This document shows positions 17,695-26,561 of a stretch of 64,000 nucleotides of DNA, piece after piece. Under the pieces are notes generated by a model. That model was given only the letters and a program-made list of their open reading frames with translations. It made no database searches and was not told where the DNA came from. Numbering within the stretch: position 1 is the first letter of the stretch; the number at the start of each line of letters is the position of its first letter. Location: the NCBI GenBank assembly GCA_903928965.1, contig CAIYSZ010000007.1, positions 1 to 64,000 on the forward strand, read 5' to 3'. Position numbers and translations under genes: made by a program. This DNA comes from an uncultured Pseudomonadota bacterium (GTDB lineage Bacteria; Pseudomonadota; Gammaproteobacteria; Methylococcales; Methylomonadaceae).

Positions 17695-17931
17695 CTACAT
17701 CGCCATCGGCGAGCGTTGTCTCCCTCTCCAATTCTTTCGCCGGAAGCTTCTAAATATCGGCTCGGCAAACGTCAGCGCCAGCGAGTCGGTATAATCCGGT
17801 GATTTGATCCCCCGCTTTTTGGCGTCGTCCTTGGCTTCGATCAGGCGCAAGGCTCCGTGAAACTTATAGCGTAGCGCGGTCATGTCGGCCCGCAAGGCTG
17901 GAGAGTTGGGTAAGGATTGGGCGGTGCATGT
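17695..17931 (-). pseudogene. Phage terminase large subunit remnant (C-terminal)
   Basis: The minus-strand reading contains ADMTALRYKF, then EAKDDAKKRGIKSPDYTDSL and ALTFAEPIF. The pattern (K-x-D-x-x-K-R-G-x-x-S-P-D-x-x-D-x-L-A-L-T-F-A) is the end of the nuclease domain of phage TerL proteins. Only the last ~65-75 residues remain; no upstream terminase body exists, and the frame runs back into unrelated sequence. It lies just beyond the BREX promoter and marks an old prophage boundary. Confidence 0.65.
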
Positions 17932-18079
17932 CCACGACTTGAAGCGAATGCTGCATTGAAGCGGGGACGTTGTTTCTTGCTCATTGGTAATTGGGTTAGT
18001 GGAACAGGTTATTTTAACAAGCTGTCAACGCGGAAAGCGTGTCCTTTTGTATTAGACCACTACACCATGGTCAATGGGT
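17932..18079 (-). other. Probable insertion-sequence 5' end remnant
   Basis: On the minus strand an ATG at 17984 begins MSKKQRPRFNAAF, which resembles the basic N-terminus of IS3-type OrfA proteins, and then passes without a join into the terminase remnant. Upstream lies GGTGTAGTGGTCTAATACAA and an A-run with GGACACG, which could be an IS terminus. No second end or complete transposase is present. This reading is tentative; nothing else codes in this stretch. Confidence 0.3.
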
Positions 18080-18115
18080 TGTGTTGCTAGGGTTTTTGGG
18101 GTAATCGTCGGTGAT

Positions 18116-18628
18116 TTACAACACTTCCTCCGCCAGTTTGAGTAAACCGGCGGACATTTGCAGGGAGGAGTCGGAGGCTTTTTTACGGTTGATTTTGAAG
18201 GCGATTTTATCAGAATGCGTGACCAATTCTATCATGATGCCGGTGCGTAGGCTATTGGTGCTATCGCTGATCGTGAGTATGGGTTTGTTATTCAGTTGGT
18301 TGATCCAAAGGTCTAGTTGCTTGGCGTTTTCCGGGGCTAGGACTAGGATATTGCATGGGTCGACTTCATTGATGCCGTTGATGCGTCGGTACTCGGTGGC
18401 GTGTTCCCGCATTAATTGCTCTAGTTGGGTTTGGAATGAGTTTTCACCCATTAAACAGACGGTCAAGGCGTTTTGCGGAGGATTTGGCCAGGTTATTAGT
18501 TTGGCGAAATTGTAAATGTAGCGGGCCTTGATTTGTTGTTCCGTGTCGGATTCGGCTTGCGCCATGGATATGCAGTATAAGCACCCTGCGAATAATAATG
18601 ATTTTTTTATGATGGGTTTCAGTCGCAT
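18116..18628 (-). CDS. YfiR-family periplasmic protein (DUF4154)
   Basis: A 170-residue exported protein. The N-terminus (MRLKPIIKKSLLFAGCLYC then ISMAQA) is a Sec signal peptide with cleavage near Ala-Gln-Ala. The mature part has ARYIYNFAKLITWP, CNILVLAPEN, LTISDS and the C-terminal FKINRKKASDSSLQMSAGLL, all hallmarks of the YfiR family. YfiR represses the diguanylate cyclase YfiN in Pseudomonas. Here no YfiN is adjacent. The gene follows a TonB-dependent receptor gene by one base and must be co-transcribed with it, an arrangement seen with sensor kinases, one of which (21.2 kb) is divergent to this pair. Confidence 0.85.
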   Translation of the reverse strand: MRLKPIIKKSLLFAGCLYCISMAQAESDTEQQIKARYIYNFAKLITWPNPPQNALTVCLMGENSFQTQLEQLMREHATEYRRINGINEVDPCNILVLAPENAKQLDLWINQLNNKPILTISDSTNSLRTGIMIELVTHSDKIAFKINRKKASDSSLQMSAGLLKLAEEVL

Positions 18629-18629
18629 G

Positions 18630-20615
18630 CTAAAACCCTATCGTCAGTTTCAAACGAAAATTTCTACCGTCCTGCATAATAGCATTTTGCAGAAAATCGC
18701 CGCCCACCGGATCTGAATATTGGTAATTGAACAGATTGTAGATGGTGAATGATAATTGTGTGTTTTTAAACGGGTCGCCGGATAGGGTAAGATTATTCAG
18801 AATGTAGTCGTTCACATAGCCTGTTTTGGCCGCGCGGGGGCTGACGTACAGGGTTTCTAGGTTAAAGCGCCAGTTATCGCGCCAAACCGGCGTGGACATG
18901 TGCAGCTTGATCATGTGGTCGGGCGAGTTGTAGAGCGTGTTTCCTTGCCCGTCCACGGCGTGTTGCAGGGAATAGCTGAGCATGCCGCGCATGCCGTTTT
19001 GAAAGCGCTGCTCAAACGTGAATTCACTGCCCATTCCTTGGGCGCCGCCTTGGTTGTTAAAGTATAAAAGCCCGGAATTGTCGGTGGTTTGGACGATTCT
19101 GTTGAATAAGTCGTAACGGTAAAAAGAGGCGGTTAAACGATTGGCGGGGGTGAAGAAATGTTCTATGGCCAGTTCAGTGGTTTGTATGGTTTCCGGTTTT
19201 AGATTCGGGTTGGCCTTGTAACCGGTGAGCAAAAAATACCGTTCTAGCGCGTTTGGGGAGCGGAAGGCGGTGCCGTACATCAGTTTGACCGAGGTGTTCT
19301 CCAAGGCCTCCCATATGAGGCTCAAGCGCGGATTGGTAGAGCCGCCGCCCAGCGGGTTGTAGTCGTATCGAACTCCGGCATGCAGTGACAATTTGTTGGT
19401 AAGCGCCCATTCGTCCTGGCCAAAAAAACCATAGCGCACGCTGCTATAGGGGAAGGACCAAGGATATTGGCCATTGGCGTAGACATTGCTTTGGTTTTGC
19501 AGGTAGTTGTCTTGTATTTCGCCGCCAAACATCAGGCGGTGATGGTCGTAACTGGTGTTGATGCCTCTTAGTTCGCCGCGCCACCATTCGCCGACGCCTT
19601 GGTCGATGTTGACGGTAGGCTGTGGAATATCATATACGTAGTGTCCGCGGTAGAGATGGCGGTGGAAGCTTAATCCGCCATGCAAGGTCCAATTTTTGCC
19701 GAAGGTGTCGTCATAATTCAGCGCAGCGTAAGCGTTTTGATCGACTAAGTCATTGGCGGGATTATTGAATTGAGCGCCGTATGGCGCGGCGGGCAGGCCT
19801 TTGTCGCGATTATTGACGCCGCCTTGCAGTTTAAACGCGCCGTGACTGAATTTTCCAAAAGCGCTTTGCACGCTTTCGAAATCTTGGTTATTGACATTGC
19901 CATAGTTGTTTTCCGGCGTATCGTAGGCGCCGTAATGCAGGGTTCCGTAACCGCCCCGGTCAAAACCGGTGGCCGAGACCAAAAATTCGTCGCCGTTTTC
20001 ACGCCGCCCGCCATAGGCGCCGCGGCCCTTATAGGTATTTAAGCCGCCATATTCGCCCGAGAGTTGAGCGCCGCCAATTTGATGACCTTTTTTGGTGATG
20101 ATATTGATGACGCCAAAAAATGCGCTGTTGCCATACAAGGCCGAACCCGGCCCCGGAGAAAATTCCACCCGCTCAATGAGGTCGATATCCACTAAATCGT
20201 TTTGGCCTATGCCTATGCTTTCATAGACGTCGGTATTCATGCGTTCGCCGTCAATCAGCAGCAATACACGGCTGTTGTAGTCTCCGGGGCTGTTGAATCC
20301 GCGAACGCCAAGATAGCTATAGCCACGGTCATCGTTGAGATAAACGCCCGGCAGGCTGCGCAGCGCTTCGCCTAGGGTGCGGAAGCCGTAGTGCCGTATG
20401 TCCTCGGCCGTGACTACGCGCAGGGAAGAGGGGGCGGCGGAGCGAGATTGCGCATAACGTGAAGCGGTTTGGGTTTCCACGTTCTTAGGCGTCGTGGATA
20501 ATTCCGTTTTGGTAAGTTCTTCAAGCTGTTGCTCATTTTCATTAAGCTCTGCATCGGCCATGGCAGACACGGAGAAGCCGATGAGGCAAAACGTAAAAAT
20601 GATTTTGAATTTCAT
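18630..20615 (-). CDS. TonB-dependent outer-membrane receptor
   Basis: A 661-residue receptor. It has a signal peptide (MKFKIIFTFCLIGFSVSAMA), a plug domain at about 55-165 (SLRVVTAEDIRHYGFRTLGE, ALRSLPGVYL, NIITKKG) and a 22-strand-type barrel ending in the aromatic FRLKLTIGF. This is the BtuB/colicin-I/heme-receptor-like class; the substrate cannot be told from sequence. A region near 33-48 could hold a TonB box but none is clear. The gene is followed one base later by yfiR. Receptors paired with YfiR proteins may act in signalling rather than nutrient uptake, which is inference. Confidence 0.88.
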   Translation of the reverse strand: MKFKIIFTFCLIGFSVSAMADAELNENEQQLEELTKTELSTTPKNVETQTASRYAQSRSAAPSSLRVVTAEDIRHYGFRTLGEALRSLPGVYLNDDRGYSYLGVRGFNSPGDYNSRVLLLIDGERMNTDVYESIGIGQNDLVDIDLIERVEFSPGPGSALYGNSAFFGVINIITKKGHQIGGAQLSGEYGGLNTYKGRGAYGGRRENGDEFLVSATGFDRGGYGTLHYGAYDTPENNYGNVNNQDFESVQSAFGKFSHGAFKLQGGVNNRDKGLPAAPYGAQFNNPANDLVDQNAYAALNYDDTFGKNWTLHGGLSFHRHLYRGHYVYDIPQPTVNIDQGVGEWWRGELRGINTSYDHHRLMFGGEIQDNYLQNQSNVYANGQYPWSFPYSSVRYGFFGQDEWALTNKLSLHAGVRYDYNPLGGGSTNPRLSLIWEALENTSVKLMYGTAFRSPNALERYFLLTGYKANPNLKPETIQTTELAIEHFFTPANRLTASFYRYDLFNRIVQTTDNSGLLYFNNQGGAQGMGSEFTFEQRFQNGMRGMLSYSLQHAVDGQGNTLYNSPDHMIKLHMSTPVWRDNWRFNLETLYVSPRAAKTGYVNDYILNNLTLSGDPFKNTQLSFTIYNLFNYQYSDPVGGDFLQNAIMQDGRNFRLKLTIGF

Positions 20616-21220
20616 TGGAATATCAATACGTTTGTGGTAGCCGAGAGCAACGGGGGTGATCTGTGTTAGTTAATCGCAATTATTTATATAGCTAATGCGA
20701 TGCTTGCTCGGTTCGCTATTTTGCCTAGATTTCGCATGGTTTAATACTATGCTGGCAGGTGACGTATTAAAGGATTGAAGCGGGTTAGGCCGGAGCATTC
20801 AACATGCGGGCCAGACTTGGATGAGAAAAAGGTTTTGCGCAGGCATGCAAGCCAGGGTGTATGAATCATGACAACAGTCCAACGGCGATTGCGGGCTCGG
20901 CAATAATGAAAATGCTTATATATGCAGCGAGATATGCGATTAGATAAAATATAACATTGGCGATTTTTTTTCAAGCCCTGGCGCGGCGGCGAGAGGCGCG
21001 GGCCGCCGCGACCCATGCCGAATGCTTAAGACGGCGGCGTTTGAGGGTTATATTTGCCGGCGATAAATGTAGTTGATTTTATGCAAAAAATTCACTGTTG
21101 TTATGTGATTTCCTATTACATATCCGTATAAAGAGGGTATAAAATTTATTTTCTTCTAAGTTGACAATATACGGGAACAAGTTATATTGAGAAATTAATG
21201 TTTGCGTTTGGTTTTCTCAA
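20616..21220. other. Divergent intergenic region, no gene
   Basis: The 605 bases between the TonB receptor gene and the hybrid kinase gene hold no convincing ORF; the 89-codon minus-strand frame at 20747-21016 has no recognisable motif. The right third (21050-21190) is AT-rich and contains a good sigma-70 promoter for the kinase gene (listed separately). A G+C-rich patch at 20975-21020 has short inverted repeats. The receptor promoter is expected near 20620-20720 but no strong box stands out. Confidence 0.6.
21161..21188 (+). promoter_or_regulatory. Sigma-70-type promoter for the hybrid kinase gene
   Basis: TTGACA at 21161-21166 and TATATT at 21183-21188 with a 16-base spacer. The -35 box is a perfect match and the region is AT-rich. 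It lies about 32 bases upstream of the annotated kinase ATG. Confidence 0.6.
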
Positions 21221-24200
21221 ATGAGACGTGATATCAATGCGCAGGATGCGTTAAAACGAGTTTTTCCCGGGGACAGTGACATGGCGTTGCGTATGCGCAC
21301 GTTCGATTGGTCCCGAAATAGGCTAGGCGCTCCACATTTGTGGCCGAATAAACTCCATTCGGCCCTTGAAACTTGCTTGGCCTCTAGTTTGCCGCTGCAA
21401 GTTTGGTGGGGAGCGGAGCTGACGCTTTTCTACAACGATGCCAGTATTCCTTTTTTTGCTTTGCGCCGGCATCCTTATTTATTAGGTCATTCGGCACGCG
21501 AGGCGTTTAACGACGTGTGGGAGACTATTGGCCCGCTGGTCGCACATGTATTCGCGACGGGCGAGGCCGGACGATGCGACGATATTCCCTTGTTTTTGCA
21601 GCGGACGCGGGAATTGGAAGAGGCGTTTGTTTGCTTTTCATGGACTCCGGTGTTCGGAGCGGAAGGGCAAGTGGACGGCGTTTTATGCTCTTGCACCGAA
21701 ACGCCGGACTATAGACGCCGTGAAATGCGCAATGACTCTGACTCGCTGGTTACTGAAGTTCAGTCTTCGGCCCAGAATGATTTCGTGCCGGGTGAACAGG
21801 CTTGGCGTTGGTTCCCGCAAAAACATGTTTCCGGTGCGTTTGCCGCCAGCGCTTCAGCCTCGGAGTCATTAGGCGACCCATTGGGTGCGCGTATCTTGGT
21901 GGTTGATGATGAGGGGTTTCAGCGGGATCACTTGACGCGGTTTTTGTCTCAGCGTTGGACCGTCGAAGCCGTGAATGATTGCGACCAAGCGCTGACGCGC
22001 TTGCGCCGGGCGGATTTTGATCTGGTTTTATGCAGTGTCGTGACGCCGGGGATGTCGGGTTTCGGCTTTCTCGGCCAGATGCGCGCCGACCCGCGGCTAA
22101 AGGAATTGCCGATGATTTTGATGTCGGCTCGCGCGGAGGAAACGCGCCTGATAAAAGGTCTGGATGCGGGCGCGGACGATTATTTGTTACAACCGTTTTC
22201 ACTCAGCGAGCTTGTCGCGCGCGTCGCGACTCATTTGAAGCTTTCCGCCCGCCGTCAATTGGCTAGAGAGAACGCGGCCTTGCAGGTGTTGCGTGAAGTC
22301 AGTTACCGCCTAATCAGTCAGGATGAACTGCCGACTTTGCTTCAGTCGGTGGTTGACGCGGCCATTTCAATGACCGGAGCCGCCATGGGTGCGTTGCTGT
22401 TATATGATCCCTCGACGCTATCCTTGCGCATTGTGGCGCAACGCAGTATGCCGGCTGAGATTTTGGCGCTTTTCAAGGAGGTGCGGGCGGAAGATTCGGC
22501 GGTATGCGGGCTGGCATTGCGTACGCTTAAACGTGTATTGGTGGAGGACGTGTCGCAAAACCAGGCGTTTCAACATGGCCGGCATGGAAAGGTGTTAATC
22601 GCGGCGGGCGTGCGCGGGCTTCAATCCACGCCCATGCTGGCGCTGAACGGACGTTTGGTGGGCATGATCGCTACTTCTTGGCGAGAACCGCGACATCCGG
22701 ACGAAGCCATTTTGCGCACTCTAGACTTATTGGCGCGGGAGGCCGCCGATTTGATCGGGCATAGGCAGCGCGAGGAAGCCTTGCGCCGGAGCGAAGCGCG
22801 GCTGACTAAAGAAACCGAGGCCTTGACCCGGTTGAACGAGGCAAGTTCGCGTCTTTGGCGCATGGAGTCGCTGGAGGATGGCCTGCAAGAAATGCTGGCC
22901 GCTACTATCACAATGTTGGGAGCGGATCGGGGGAATGTGCAGATTCTGAATGCTGAACGCCGTGTTCTCCGTGTCGCGGCTCAGTCCGGCTTCAAACCGG
23001 ATTTTCTTGAGTTTTTCCGTGAGGTGTCGGTGGATGACCACTCCGCTTGCGGCCGAGCCTTGCGATCAGGGCGGCGTATTTTGGTCCAGGACGTCGAGCG
23101 CGACGCGGCCTATGCGTGCTTGGCGGGCATTGCCCGCGCGGCGGGTTATAGAGCGGTGCAATCCACGCCTTTGATTAGTTATAACGGCGAGTTGCTGGGG
23201 ATGCTTTCCACTCATTGGAACGCGCCGCATTTGCCCAGCGAAACGGAGCTGCGTTGTTTGGATTTGTATGCCCGCCAAGCCGCCGATTTCATAGAACGTA
23301 AGCTTGTAGAGGAGGCTTTGTTACAGGCCGACCGCCGCAAGGACGAGTTTTTGGCGACCCTGGCGCATGAGCTGCGCAACCCTTTGGCGCCGATCAGCAA
23401 CGCATTGTTTATATTACGGGAATCCAACCGGCTTGACGCGGTGAAATCCGGGTGGCTATTGGATATGATGGAGCGTCAAACTTCGCATTTGGTTAGATTG
23501 GTTGACGATCTGTTGGAGATATCGCGGATTACTTGCGGTAAAATTGAGTTGAGGAAAGAACGCATTGATCTGGGCTCTATTTTGAATGACGCTTTGGAGT
23601 CTAGCCGGCAAGTGATTGAGTCTTTCGGCCATCAATTGATCGTGTCGCCGCCGCCCATGGGATTGATGCTTGACGCCGACCGGGTGCGGCTGACTCAGGT
23701 TTTTGCCAATCTTTTGAATAACGCCGCCAAATACACCGATTCAGGCGGTTGCATCACGGTTTACGCCAAACATGCGCTCGGCGAGGCGGTGGTGAGTATT
23801 AGCGATACCGGCGTCGGAATTTCGGCGGAGATGTTGCCGCGAGTGTTTGAATTGTTCGCTCAGCAGGATGGGCAAGTTGAGCGCGCCAAGGGCGGTTTAG
23901 GCATAGGCTTGTCTTTGGTGCGCAGCTTGGTCGAATTGCACGGCGGCAGCGTTGAGGCGCGTAGCGAAGGTTTAGGCCGCGGCAGCGAATTTGTCGTTCG
24001 CTTGCCGTTGGCGGTGAGCGGGCGGGTTGGCCGGGTGAGTGTTGATGCCTGGACCGCGCCTGTGTTGCCGCTCCGCATTCTGGTCATGGATGACCATCGG
24101 GACGCCGTCGATAGTCTGGCGCAGATATTGGCGTCTTGGGGCGCTGAAATTCGCATTGCTTATAATGGCCGCGATGCGTTGGACATCCTATCCGATTTTG

Positions 24201-24451
24201 TCCCTGAGGTGGCGCTGCTTGATCTTGGCATGCCTGGGTTGAGTGGTTTCGATGTCGCGCGCCGAATTCGTCAGTCTTCAACTCCAGGGTCCTTGCGCTT
24301 GGTCGCGCTGACTGGATGGGGGCAGCAAGAAGATCGGCGGCGCACTCGCGAGGCCGGCTTCGATCACCATTTGACTAAACCGGTCGATATTGAGGAGCTC
24401 CGTCAACTATTGGCGCTCTTTATGCCTTTGCCCAACGCCGGGAGAAATTAG
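21221..24451 (+). CDS. Hybrid sensor histidine kinase with PAS, REC, two GAF, kinase and C-terminal REC domains
   Basis: A 1076-residue cytoplasmic kinase with no membrane segment. Order: PAS-like domain ~10-160 (FDWSRNRLGAPHLWPNKL start); REC1 ~222-340; GAF1 ~350-510; GAF2 ~530-690; HisKA ~700-770 with LAHELRNPLAPISNAL (His near 715); HATPase ~815-935 (NLLNNAAKYTD, ISDTGVGIS, GGLGIGLSLV); REC2 ~950-1070 with acceptor LLDLGMPG and TKP lysine. REC1 is degenerate: the acceptor position reads LCSVVTPG, Ser for Asp, and the lysine position reads LLQPFS, Gln for Lys, so it is probably a pseudo-receiver. The first ATG lacks a good ribosome site; MALRMRTFDW, 20 codons on, is an alternative start. 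It is divergent from the receptor-yfiR pair and may sense the same signal. Confidence 0.9.
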   Translation: MRRDINAQDALKRVFPGDSDMALRMRTFDWSRNRLGAPHLWPNKLHSALETCLASSLPLQVWWGAELTLFYNDASIPFFALRRHPYLLGHSAREAFNDVWETIGPLVAHVFATGEAGRCDDIPLFLQRTRELEEAFVCFSWTPVFGAEGQVDGVLCSCTETPDYRRREMRNDSDSLVTEVQSSAQNDFVPGEQAWRWFPQKHVSGAFAASASASESLGDPLGARILVVDDEGFQRDHLTRFLSQRWTVEAVNDCDQALTRLRRADFDLVLCSVVTPGMSGFGFLGQMRADPRLKELPMILMSARAEETRLIKGLDAGADDYLLQPFSLSELVARVATHLKLSARRQLARENAALQVLREVSYRLISQDELPTLLQSVVDAAISMTGAAMGALLLYDPSTLSLRIVAQRSMPAEILALFKEVRAEDSAVCGLALRTLKRVLVEDVSQNQAFQHGRHGKVLIAAGVRGLQSTPMLALNGRLVGMIATSWREPRHPDEAILRTLDLLAREAADLIGHRQREEALRRSEARLTKETEALTRLNEASSRLWRMESLEDGLQEMLAATITMLGADRGNVQILNAERRVLRVAAQSGFKPDFLEFFREVSVDDHSACGRALRSGRRILVQDVERDAAYACLAGIARAAGYRAVQSTPLISYNGELLGMLSTHWNAPHLPSETELRCLDLYARQAADFIERKLVEEALLQADRRKDEFLATLAHELRNPLAPISNALFILRESNRLDAVKSGWLLDMMERQTSHLVRLVDDLLEISRITCGKIELRKERIDLGSILNDALESSRQVIESFGHQLIVSPPPMGLMLDADRVRLTQVFANLLNNAAKYTDSGGCITVYAKHALGEAVVSISDTGVGISAEMLPRVFELFAQQDGQVERAKGGLGIGLSLVRSLVELHGGSVEARSEGLGRGSEFVVRLPLAVSGRVGRVSVDAWTAPVLPLRILVMDDHRDAVDSLAQILASWGAEIRIAYNGRDALDILSDFVPEVALLDLGMPGLSGFDVARRIRQSSTPGSLRLVALTGWGQQEDRRRTREAGFDHHLTKPVDIEELRQLLALFMPLPNAGRN

Positions 24452-24486
24452 CATTTTGCTGTGTTCGCGATCTTGCATCCTTTTTT

Positions 24487-24558
24487 GGCTACCCGTCTAA
24501 GCAGGGATAGTTTGTCTTTTGCCATGAATTGACAGCCTAGGTTGCGGGCTGCCTAGTC
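24487..24558. repeat. Truncated copy of the 63.1-kb inverted-repeat element
   Basis: Sequence from GGCTACCCGTCTAAGC through GACAGCCTAGGTTGCGGGCT and GCCTAGT matches, in opposite orientation, the right two thirds of the element at 63051-63157 with scattered substitutions. The left terminal repeat is present; the copy stops at GCCTAGT and runs directly into a second repeat family. Confidence 0.7.
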
Positions 24559-24559
24559 T

Positions 24560-24673
24560 GTCTTGGCGAACGGAGCAGGCTATCCGCGAGACGCTGTGCC
24601 CTCGTCCATGGGGCTTAATGCCCGCATCCTAAGCGGGCAATATTCGCTTTTAGCCTTTCTCGCCCGCCAAGAC
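24560..24673. repeat. Dispersed hairpin repeat, copy 1
   Basis: A 114-bp block ended by the perfect 9-bp inverted repeat GTCTTGGCG / CGCCAAGAC. Its core (CCGCGAGACGCTGTG, CCATGGGGCTTAATGCCCGC, ATCC) resembles the core at 61065-61107. It contains an inner GCCCGC...GCGGGC hairpin. No protein is credible here. Confidence 0.6.
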
Positions 24674-24911
24674 CTCAAGTGGTTGGCCGCTTTAGAATTG
24701 TCCCAGCTTAGATGGCAGCCCCTTTTTTGTATCACTCAAGCTAGTTGGTAATCTGGACGCATTATTTTGTAGTATTTTGTAGTATATAGAATGGACAAAA
24801 CGGGTTAGGCCTTAAGTCTTTGGGAAAGCCCAAGTCAAAGTCAGACAAAAAATCGTTAGCGGTGAATGGCCGTTAGGCGCGAAATGATCGAAATAGCCGG
24901 AAAAGTTTTGT
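24674..24911. other. Intergenic region before the protease gene
   Basis: No gene is seen. An ATTTTGTAGT-type direct repeat (two copies, about 24761-24782) lies in an AT-rich stretch that could serve the downstream protease gene as promoter. Nothing else stands out. Confidence 0.4.
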
Positions 24912-25526
24912 ATGAATAGAAGGTTCAGCGGGTCCAGTATCAGTTTTTTAGGCGTCTCGGTCTTGGGGCTTGGTTTGATGGCCGCGGCAGCCGTCCGCGC
25001 AGGACAAGCCGAGGATGTTGCGAAGCCTGAAGTGGTGTTAACGGCCGATCAAAACGGCCAGTTTAGCGGCACGGTGTGGATCAATGATATTGCCATGCCG
25101 TTTATGATAGACACCGGGGCCACGATGACGACTGTGCCGATGAAGCTGGCCGCGCGGGCGAAATTGGCTGTTGGCGAGCAGGTTGAAACCAAAACGGCCG
25201 GCGGCAAGGTATTTGCAAAGTCAACGACGATCAACAGCTTGAAATTTGGCGCTTGGGAGCTGCATCATGTCGCGGCGCACTTGAACCCGAATTTGGAACA
25301 GGGTTTGATCGGCATGAATGTGTTGAAATATTTTCGGATGACGCAGGCGGAGGGCAGGCTGACCTTGATTCTGAATGAAGCCTTGTTGGCGAAGGAAAAT
25401 TACAGCATTGCGGGGGACGCGCGCAAATTCAAAGACGCTTCGACGCCGGATGAGCCTTACCATCCGATTTCCAAATCCGTGGTTTGCGATCAAGAAAAGC
25501 ACTGTATCACCCGCTATGGAAATTAG
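24912..25526 (+). CDS. Retroviral-type aspartic protease, exported (TIGR02281-like)
   Basis: A 204-residue protein. A signal sequence or N-terminal anchor spans about 8-31 (SISFLGVSVLGLGLMAAAAV). The active-site motif is FMIDTGATMTTVP with Asp67-Thr68-Gly69. The clan-AA fold follows: KFGAWELHHVAAHL, then GLIGMNVLKYFRM near 130-145, which is the second conserved hydrophobic-Gly segment. Such proteins work as dimers in the periplasm; substrates are unknown. The C-terminal ~45 residues lie outside the fold and include a Cys pair (VVCDQEKHCIT). It stands alone on the plus strand. Confidence 0.85.
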   Translation: MNRRFSGSSISFLGVSVLGLGLMAAAAVRAGQAEDVAKPEVVLTADQNGQFSGTVWINDIAMPFMIDTGATMTTVPMKLAARAKLAVGEQVETKTAGGKVFAKSTTINSLKFGAWELHHVAAHLNPNLEQGLIGMNVLKYFRMTQAEGRLTLILNEALLAKENYSIAGDARKFKDASTPDEPYHPISKSVVCDQEKHCITRYGN

Positions 25527-25760
25527 TATCCGAATTAGTTAAGCTGTTAGTAAGTCTCTGATTAATTTGCTTTTTTACATTTTATTAATAATAAAAACAA
25601 TAAGTTACGGTCGGTATTTTCTTGAAAAATGGATTTAATGGGAGATTCCCCCGTTCGCGCACAGTTTGAAAAGGATTGATAGGCGATTATAGGTAAAACG
25701 GGTTATAAATTTTTTACTTATTTGATAGACTAGCCATTAACTTAACCATGGATCTTGGAC

Positions 25761-26561
25761 ATGAAGCATATATTAACCGGGTTGACCTTGTGGCTCGTTT
25801 GGCCGACGGTCGAGGCCTCATTGAAGCCTTATCTTTCAGACGGCGCAAACTTAGTTTATAGCAGCGTCAGTGATGTGACGTGGACGGCGGACGCCAATTT
25901 GTTGGGTACGTTGGAAAACAAAGAAGGCTACACCAAGGTGGTGAATGCCATTATCGCCGCTGATCCGGTGATTCACGACTCGGCCAATGTCAAGGATACG
26001 CCTAGTAATAGCGGGCGCCATACGGTGACCAGTAGTGATTTCTCCAGCCAATATCTAGGAGAAGTCGATTGGTTTGGCGCGCAAGCCTTTGCGGCTTATT
26101 TGAACAGCATTGATTACGGCGGCAGCAAGCAATGGCGTTTGCCCGAGGTTGGCGCGAATCCGCAAATGGATTATCAGCAAACCGGCGGCGAATTAGGGCA
26201 GTTGTATTATAGCGAATTAAACAAATTGGCCTATAGTCCGAATCCTCCGTATGATTTCGGCATTCTTGGGAATGGAACCCGAGGAACTTCGGGTGCGGCA
26301 GGGCCGTTTGTAAACGCGCAGACTTGGGTCTATTGGTATGGCGATGAATACCGTTCAACTAATAACTATTGTACCGCCGCCGAGTGCGCTTGGGCATTTG
26401 CGACCCAAGACGGCAGCCAAAACGTGGAATCCAAAGCGCCTTACTTGAATTATGCCTGGGTGGATAGTCCCGGCTTTTGGGCCTTGCCTTTGCCTAGCGG
26501 ATTCTGGTTGATGTTGACCGGGTTGTTGGGGCTGCTGGGCTTGAAACGGCGCGGCGCTTAA
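25761..26561 (+). CDS. Exported VPLPA/PEP-CTERM-type protein, DUF1566-like
   Basis: A 266-residue secreted protein from the ATG at 25761. It has a signal peptide (MKHILTGLTLWLVWPTVEAS) and a C-terminal sorting tail: LPLPSGFWLMLTGLLGLLGL then KRRGA, i.e. a Pro-rich motif, a hydrophobic helix and a basic end. This is the VPLPA-type variant of PEP-CTERM, recognised by exosortase. The body contains TWTADANLLGTL, AYLNSIDYGGSKQWRLPE and a YWYGDEY segment, like the Lcl/DUF1566 class. A paralog lies at 42065-42904. No exosortase gene is in the window. It ends with a four-base convergent overlap with the next gene. Confidence 0.8.
   Translation: MKHILTGLTLWLVWPTVEASLKPYLSDGANLVYSSVSDVTWTADANLLGTLENKEGYTKVVNAIIAADPVIHDSANVKDTPSNSGRHTVTSSDFSSQYLGEVDWFGAQAFAAYLNSIDYGGSKQWRLPEVGANPQMDYQQTGGELGQLYYSELNKLAYSPNPPYDFGILGNGTRGTSGAAGPFVNAQTWVYWYGDEYRSTNNYCTAAECAWAFATQDGSQNVESKAPYLNYAWVDSPGFWALPLPSGFWLMLTGLLGLLGLKRRGA

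Noticed and set aside
18028-18079. tRNA-like sequence (GGTGTAGTGGTCTAATAC on the minus strand)
   Set aside because: It resembles a D-arm, but no anticodon stem, T-arm or acceptor pairing follows; an IS end is at least as likely.
20747-21016. 89-codon minus-strand frame in the intergenic region
   Set aside because: No motif or ribosome site, and it would overlap the AT-rich promoter region of the receptor gene.
24563-24751. 62-codon plus-strand frame
   Set aside because: It is made of the dispersed hairpin repeat and has no ribosome site.
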